NCBI GenBank assembly: GCA_009617715.1
Contig: VTFK01000249.1
Location: forward strand, 124,001 to 188,000
Direction of reading: 5' to 3'
DNA length: 64,000 nt
From: Plectrocnemia conspersa
Taxonomy: Eukaryota; Arthropoda; Insecta; Trichoptera; Polycentropodidae
The notes beneath the pieces were generated by a model, which saw nothing but the letters and a program-made list of their open reading frames with translations, did no database searches and was not told where the DNA came from. Both the position numbers and the translations under genes were made by a program. Below, piece by piece: positions 53,101 through 62,100 of this stretch; position 1 is the stretch's first letter; every line of letters begins with the position of its first letter.

Positions 53101-56100
53101 CAATCTGCTAATTTTATTAAATAAATTATACATATGAGCGCAATAACTATACAGGCGCAGGATGAGATTTTACGAGCAAAATCGGGAAAATTCAAATGCA
53201 ATGCGCAAGATTATGAGCACAAGACGCAAACTTTAGGTGCGTAACATTACAATTCATTTTATTTTCGTTGTAGCGTCTACTCAATACTAAGAGGCGGTGT
53301 CAACAATCCGCCAATGCTCGGTGACTAGAGTATCTAGAGTCGCGATCGCGTCCCTTGTTCTTATTCGTTGCGGCCAAGACATAAGCGCTTGAAATTGTTT
53401 TTTTTGCAAATCATTTCAACGAACTTGTCAAACATAGGTTTTTAATTTTATATAATATACTATATTCAAAATTATATTTGAAATGATTTTTGAGCACTTT
53501 TTTTAACGAAACATTGTATGTTAATAAGTATAATGTCAGGTGAAAATTGAGTTATTTAATCTGTATTTAGAAACTCAATATATTTTTCGTGGTAATTTTA
53601 ATATTAAATATCATAGAGAAGTTTACGTTATATTATTGTTGAAATTCTATTCTGTAAGCTCGCAGAAATATCATAATTGAATCGTGTATTCAACGAACAA
53701 GCCGTGTGTGTCGTTTCACGTAACATAAGCTCGTAGCGTAAGATAGCCAACGATGGAACCGTAAAACAATACCTAGTGTTTCAGTAACGTGTTAACTTAA
53801 TGAATTTTTCGTGTATTGTTTTAGTATTCAGTAATACACCAACAAATGTACCTTTCATTATACGTTTTCAATGCGAACGAATAAACTTGGATTAAATTTG
53901 TACTATTCAGTATGGCGATCAATTTTGTTAATGGCGTAAATTAACAATATGCAATATAATAAAAAAAAATGTGAGATTGATTGACAAAATTAAATAAATA
54001 CAACTTTGCATGTAGCATACCAAAATATATATTGATAAATCTTCTAAAAATGCTTCGTTCGAGATGCGCTTATCATTGAAACTTGCTTACCGGTTCATCC
54101 ATTATAGAAGACGATAATAATTTAGGGAGTATCAAAGTTCGGTTTGAAGCGTTGTTCGAAGTTCATATATTTAAATATTTATCAAAAGCTCGCGCCGTCA
54201 TCTTACCGAACATCTGGCAAGGATCTGTTCGAAGTGGAACTTCTTGGAGATAACAGCGACGGGATTAGCATCTGAAACTTTGGAAAACCGCGACATTTTT
54301 AAGTTAGCTCACTTGAAACACCTATCGTTGATCGTTTTGGTAATTAACGAAAAGTATACACCTATAAAAATATTGGTTAAATTCAAACACGGCGCTTGAT
54401 GAAGGTATTTTAAATTTAATTCATATTGGAATAAAAAAGGTGGAAGTATTTTTTTTTATATGCTCTGTTGAAAATTGGTAGCGTAATATTTACATTATAA
54501 ATCATCCGGCTGTCAAAAAATATTTTTGTTATGTACACACCGTACGCATCCTATCAAGCGTGAACATATTGCCTAAGACCTAGGTCCAAAGTTTTCTTCG
54601 CGTTTACAAAGGCTATGATTAGTTACCATATCAAATTATGTCGAAAATGTATACGGTATATTTATATAATATGAATCTATCACGTGAATAAACTGGGACG
54701 TTTCATAAATATAAATTGAATCCTACTATATGCCACCATTTGATTTATGCTCATATTTTTAATATTAATAATACATACGCATATCAGACATGTCACATCT
54801 ACTTACTGTTGAGTGAAATGAAAAAAATATATTCACATTATTACTCATTAAATATATATTTTTATTTATAACTAAATATATGTTTACATATTTTTTTTAA
54901 TCATATTAGCCACCTTAATTGATTTTTATCTTTTAAATGTCTCAGATGTTTTTTTAATATATGTATATCAAATTCTATACTCTTGATAAACGCCTAATAT
55001 TCTCCATAAGAATATGTTTTAATTTTTATTTGTGTCAAAAAATATTTTAATTAACCCTGTTTAATTCAAAACATAATTATTTTAATAGGTTATTCATTTT
55101 TAATATAATTATCGTTGTTAAAAGCAACTAGGAGCGCGGTATTCGTGGGGCGCAGGACCTCTGTTGTCCGGTAATGTGTGTGCTCGTAAAATAAACTTCT
55201 TATCATCAGGTAATGGTGTTAAATAAGGATTCTGTGTCGAGAAACCCCGGGAATTTATTCCTGAGAATTCAAAGATTTTTTGCTGTCTCGAGTCCCGGGA
55301 ATTTAAAAATTAATAACGCGGGACTCGAGACTTTCCGAAGTGCAATTTTACAAAAATATGTAAAGAGCGAATTTGATGTCGAGCTTAATTTATGTCTCGA
55401 TATGAAGACAAGGTGGAATTCCTATTACCCATGATCTCGAGATTTTTAAAGTTACGAAATTGCATAAGAAAATCATTAATTGATCTTGGCATCGGCCAAA
55501 TTTGGAATGAATCGAACATTCACGTATTGGAAAATATTTGTGAAGTACTCACTCCTATAAAACTGGCAGTTGAAGCTCTAAGTCGTCGAGATGCCACTTT
55601 ATTAACTTCCGAAATTATTGTTAATTTCCTTTTAATAAAAATATTTGAAATCAACACAACTCTGTCGCACGAACCACCAAAATATTTCAACGACTAGAAA
55701 TAAAAAATTCAACTTTAAAAAGTTTCAGATATTAGATTCAACTATCAAGCGAACTCCGAATCTAGAGCTTTTATTCAAATCATCGCTTACAATTAAGCCA
55801 ACATCTACAGAAAGCGAGAGAGTTTTTTCTATATCTGGAATATTTGCCACTAAAACCAGGAACAGGCTATGTGATTAATCATTAAACGCCTTGGTGTTTT
55901 TAAAAACATATTTTTCCTTACAAAAGTAAAGGTTTTAACTTAATATTGATATAAATATTTCGATTAAAAAATTGTAATAAATTAAATTTAAATAAATATC
56001 GAATAAAGTGTTTTTAAATTGTTTCAATAAATTTTCACCTATCGTACCTATAACACAAATAATATAAGTTTATAATAATAAATTAATTAAAGTTAATAAT

Positions 56101-59100
56101 AATAAGCTAATTAAAGTTAATAATATTAAGCTAATTTTTTAAAATAATTTTTTTTCATGATTATACGAAAAATAATCAAAGTCTCGAGTCCCGGGAATTC
56201 CCGGGATTTTAAAAATTTGGGTCTCGAGTCCCGGGAATCAAAAAAATCCGAGACTTCAGAATCCTTAGTGCTAAATAAATTATTAATTTTTAATATTATC
56301 ATAACTACTTAAAACGACATCAAAAATATTTAACAATATAATTTTAGTTCAAAGCTGTTTTTTTAATTATACTAATTAATCTAACCACTTTTCCATTTAC
56401 AATTGTATGGATTATTCATGCTATTAGAATATAAAATAAGCTAGTTAAGCATATTGTTTTTTACTTGTGCTGATACCACCGTAAGAAACCTTTTAACGGT
56501 TTGAGTTACAAAGTATACTGCATAAAACAAAAAATGACTTAATCGCTTTGAGAAAAAAATAACGCATGCATTTAAGTTTGCCGTTGAGAAAGCCGTTTTT
56601 AATATGCTCTAGTTAGCTTACAAAATTAATAATAATAATATGCTCTATCTAATTTAGTCGCCCCCCTTTTCTAACTGTTTGTCCCACCCGGAAAGCGACT
56701 AAGCTGAGACTGTCCGCGACTCATTTAATTAAATTTGTGTCTGGAAATAAATGATATCCTCCAAAAAACACAAATATTATTCTGATAAGTCACCCCTTAT
56801 CTCGCTGTGCCTGTGTATTTTTTTTTTATCAACGTGACCGCCATATTTTAAATATATTTATCTGACGCAGATTTTTTTTAAAATTCAACATAATTTCTGC
56901 ACAATTGTGCTACATTAGCCTATAATATATGTATTTAGATGTACAAAGATATATTTTAATTTGGATTAAATTTATATTTTACCTGATTATTTCTCTAATG
57001 AAAATGCCAAGTTATGTTTGTGACTTAAAACTGCTTTTTAAATCACAAACATAACTTGAAATAAAGCAAATTTATTTAATTTTTCTTTGAAATATTTTTT
57101 TTACTTTATCAACTTAACACTAAATTACTTAAACTTTTCTTATTATGCCACATAAGTTTTAAAAGCTCTCTTAAAATTTAAAAGTCTTGATTTAATAATT
57201 TTATTTGTACCATTGGCTATCAACCAAATACATATTTCTATCTGAAACTTTCTTGAAAATATTTCTTCTTAATTACCGTTTTTACTCACTAAAATTTTTA
57301 AATGTGCCCAAATTTAGATAAATAATGTAAGTGGGCTTAACCATTATATGCTCTTTAAAATGGTTTCTAAAAATAACCATTATAAAATGTTAAAATACAA
57401 ATTAATATGACAAACATGTGCTTTAAAACACAACATGTTATTTAAACTAATATTAAAGTGGTACAAAATATAACTTTTTAATATCTTACAACCTTATGAC
57501 ATAAGGCAGTTAAATTCTAATGACACATATATAAATAAACTGTTTATTATATGATAACAATAATTTATAGTTTGCTTTTATACAGAAACATATCAAAACA
57601 TCATTTAGATTTTTGTACACACGCCTTCATTACACCGCCGCTCGGAACTATCACAACCGGAGAGATCACAGTCATAAAAAATGACAAAATACTCGACATT
57701 TCCATAATGTTTCCAGCCGAAACGAGATGTAATACATACATACATATGTAGGTATACAATACCCCATTCGGTTTCTTAACGGTGTCGCGCGACACTTGAG
57801 CGAGTAACGTGTCGTTTGATGGCAACACGCGGCGGTTGGTTGGTGGTTACATAGTATGTACTTTCATGATGTGGTGGTTTGGGTTTTTGTTCGCAGACGA
57901 GATGGTGATTTCGTCGAACAAGTATGTGGTGCACGACATGCCAAGATCGCTGTTTGAATCCAAGATGAGCCTCACGGTGAGGAAACTTCAGACGGCGGAT
58001 GCAGGAGGATATAGGTGCGTCGCCAAGAACTCTCTGGGTGAGGTTGAGAGCAACATAAGACTGTATGGTAAGTGGTATTAATCATTATTATCAAATAAAC
58101 CTTAAGACAATGTATAAGCTTATATAGAACGTGTGGCTAAAACACTCTCAAAAATAATGCATTAATAAATATGTACATTTTTTGTGATAAATATTAGATT
58201 GTGAAAAAAAAATATTCCAATGATATTAAATTCAGGAATTTTAGAGATGATCAAATTATATAATTCCTTTTTGTGTTGTTAACCTTTCCATCTCTAAGCT
58301 TTACATTTAAACACTAAAATTATTGTTATTTAAACCGTTTAGTAAATATTAATAATATACAATATGGCATTAAACACCGGAAAATAATAATTTATAAATA
58401 TATATAATATATAAAACAGAAGATACTGTAATTTCTATATATCTTTTATTATCATTTTTATAAATCATATTTATACTTTTTTTTCAATTAAAATATGTTT
58501 ATTTGACATGAAAATTTATATTGTACAGTTCTTTGTTAAAAAGTTTTTCATAAAATATTAAAATATATAATCGTTAACTAAGATAAAATTTTGATGCTAT
58601 ACAATATTTTTACGTTCTTTAATTTTTTTTGCAAATTTAATGCGACTTTATTAATACGTTTTAGTTACCCAATTAGTTGCCCTATATTTAGTAACTAAAT
58701 CGATTTTAAATTAATTATTATATCCTGTCTTTAATTTTTTTCTATTACTGAGACTTGATATTTTTAGAATTTTCTTTCAAAAAAGCTTTATAAAAAATTG
58801 CAGGTCATATTTAAATTAGTAGTTTTATGTTTTTTTTTTATAAAAACAGCTTCACTTAATATGTTTTTTTATGTGTTTATATTTCTATATAATATTTTAT
58901 TTTATTTGTTTATTAAATCTTCCGTTGTAACATTACGTTATAACGGGGTTAATCTGTATCAACTGAGTAAGTCAATCAAATATAATGAATACCTACAAAT
59001 AATTAATAACAACCAGACTGAAAGTTTGGAAATCGGTGACATCTATATTATTAATTATAAATAATTAAGTGTTTTATAATTTATAACCAATAGATGTCAT

Positions 59101-62100
59101 TGCAGCTGGGGCTAGTATTCTTATAGTAGCGCATTTTTTTATAAATAAAAATTCGAGTTGCGCTGCCGGGGCTCGAACCCGCAACTTCAGAGTAACCCGC
59201 AACTAGTCTGAGACGTTACGGACTACGGAATTCCGTTCTTATACTTTTTATGTATAAATAAATGTTTATCCATATTTAGTTATGAAAATTTAACGTATTG
59301 GAATGTTCAAATATATTCTAATAAGCAAGGTTATTTTTTATTAAAACAAACCTTTTATTGTTAAACATGATAAGACAATGTATCACATATTTTTTAAAAA
59401 AAAAAGACAAAAATAACTTAATAAAATTGTTGAATTACTAACTTTTTACAGTATATACAAACGTTTATCTTTTTCATGTATAGTTATCTAAAAAATTTTT
59501 TTTAAGGTTTGGTCGTTTTATTTAATAAAAAATATATTAAAATTTTTTTTCTATTTTAAAATACATGGTAATAATTTTAGTTCAATATTTTAATAATGTA
59601 TTGGTTATTTATGCAATTTTTAAAGTAAAATAAAAAGAATTTTAAAATTCGCTAAAAATTACTATTTATGTTATGCCTATTCTCTCTGCAAGTTGTCCGA
59701 ATCGGAGTTACAACTAAAGTCGGCCAAGATCTATGACTTCGAGTAAGCGACCACACTGTCGCAAAGTTAATATGCCATCCAGACGGCGGTCGTGAATGAC
59801 TTCCGGATGGCAGCTTCTGTCCCGTACAGCTGGCATATTTGAACGCGATCGAAAAATGTGCCAAATAATCGCAATTTTTAAATTGTCATATTATTAAAAT
59901 TACGCTACTGATAATTATAAAAGTTTGTGTGGGCACTCACCAATACAATATCAGTGAAAACTTTTCGGTCGTAAATATTTTATTTACGCAAAATCTTTGT
60001 CGGCTTTTGCAAAATGCCATAAGGCAGGAAAATTTTACTTCAGAATACGAACACCACATTTGTGCCTATCCTAGAATTTGTCGCCATCGATTCTAAATAA
60101 GAATTCGTTATGGTGTGACATTTATATAAGCCGATCTAGAAAAATACCTAGCGATATTCGAAACAATTTTTCTTAACAAAATCAAGTATTACTAATTATT
60201 TAATTTTATATGAAAAAAAATATATAAACAATATCTGTTGTAATAATATAATTTATCCCTTTTGGTGCGCTAAAATATTCAAAGATGTCAGTAGGAGTCT
60301 GTTGAAGTCCCCGATAGGCATGTGGTATTATAACTTGACCACGTGACCACGATGCAGCGCTCGACATGCGTGTTAACCATAAGACGGCTACGCGCATACT
60401 GAAATTGCACCGCGTTACTCGTTCTATCTCAGTTTGAAAAACACCATATCAATATCTCTCTCACTCTCGGCACTCAACACGCGAGAGAGCGAAAGGAGAA
60501 GTATCTCACCGCTACCGCTCGAAAGAGCAGCTCCGACTTCGGTCCCTTTGATTCCGGTCCTTTTGCCGACAATGTTCAGAAGCGATCGAAGCTGACCAAG
60601 TCGACTTAATCACCCCAACTTTACCTCTCCTTCTCGGTAACCTCGGACAACTTCCGAGAGATTTTAGAGCGGACAGAACCGAACTCGGCCGAAGTAACCC
60701 ACTATATTCTCCGCCCTTGGCCAAATTTAGCCTACTTCCAGAGAGTGTAGTGCAGGCATTATAAATATTTTACAATAGTTGCAATAATCCTAGTAAATTG
60801 TTTATTCTTAATTATTAAATATCAAATTTTAATTTACATTAGCTATTGATATATTTTATGAATGTGCTATTATAAATTAAAGAAAGCTCTTTTATAGCAA
60901 TAAATTTATTCGAATATATTATCATTATTTCCAATATTTACATTAAAATCAACGTTTGTATAATATTATAATATAAACTAATTATTAAAAGAGAACGTAT
61001 TTTATGACCTTTATTTAACAACAAGGTCAAATAAAATATTAATAACATTTTAAATACATATTAAATTATACAATTACAAAACTTTGCTGTTAACCTTAGG
61101 AAAATTTTCATAAATAATGTAAATTCCTGTCTAAAACGTTAATTACTAATTTAATATATACTATATTTGAAATAATTTCAGAATATTAATTAGCTCATAC
61201 AACATACTCCATCTTATGGAGTCTTTAATATGTGTATAAAATAAATATATATATAAATAATCTAATATTGAAAACGCTTTTATAAAAATGTATGTATAGT
61301 ACTTAGTTACGTACTTTAAAATTTCCGAGGCTCCTAAAATTAAATTCCGTTTCACAAAATCTTTTTTTTTCTCAAGTAATGTCATAAATGTCAGTGTAAT
61401 ATGTTAAAAGCACCGTTTTTATAATACGATGGAAGGCCCAAAAGTTTCCGGCACAAGTATGGAAGAAATGAGATATGAATAATATTTTTATTATTTTATC
61501 GTTGAATCATCTTTTATTTTAACGCACTTTTTAGACAATTTATAGACATTAATAAAATTAGATACTTAAGGTTTTTATTTGTCTTACTAAAGTACTGCAT
61601 TAATATATGCTTTGTTATTACGTCAGTTTAAGAAAATCGTTATTAAACTAACTTCCATTCTCTCTTTGTGTTAATAAAATTAGAAAAAGATTAACTATTC
61701 TATAAGTCAATTGTAATAATGCATTAGCTTAATTTAATATATTTTACTAAAAAAATATTAATAATTCTAAAAGAACATATAATCTTTATTACAAAGCATA
61801 TAATCAGCATCAGCAGTTAGATTAGTGGTATAAGTTAATGACTAATACCTGAAATATTTGTGTTCGAATCCTATATGAATTTATATCATATTTTTGCGGT
61901 CTGTTTACTTATTTATTAATTTAAGTTCATACAATATATACATATGTTTGACATGCAAAATATTTACAGAAATTCCCGGATCAACGAGGAAGCATATAAT
62001 CGAAGAGATAATCGAAGAAGTGGACTACGACATAGAAAATTCACCCAATAACCAATTCGGCTCTGCCGAGAGCGACAGCGACGATGAAGATGAGTCCCAA

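Larger units (their letters stand above)
51091..57896 (+). other. DIP intron 6 (about 6.8 kb)
   Basis: GT at 51091 and AG at 57895-57896. Outside the listed repeats, 51450-53280, 53410-55200 and 56280-57590 show no supported feature; 53640-54420 is somewhat less AT-rich. Confidence 0.85.
58068..61969 (+). other. DIP intron 7 (about 3.9 kb)
   Basis: GTAAGT to TTTACAG. 58080-59140, 59235-59640 and 60780-61800 are AT-rich without recognised features. Repeats and GC-raised parts are listed separately. Confidence 0.85.

Noticed and set aside
59155..59235. Functional tRNA gene
   Set aside because: Good T-arm only; acceptor and anticodon arms do not pair properly.
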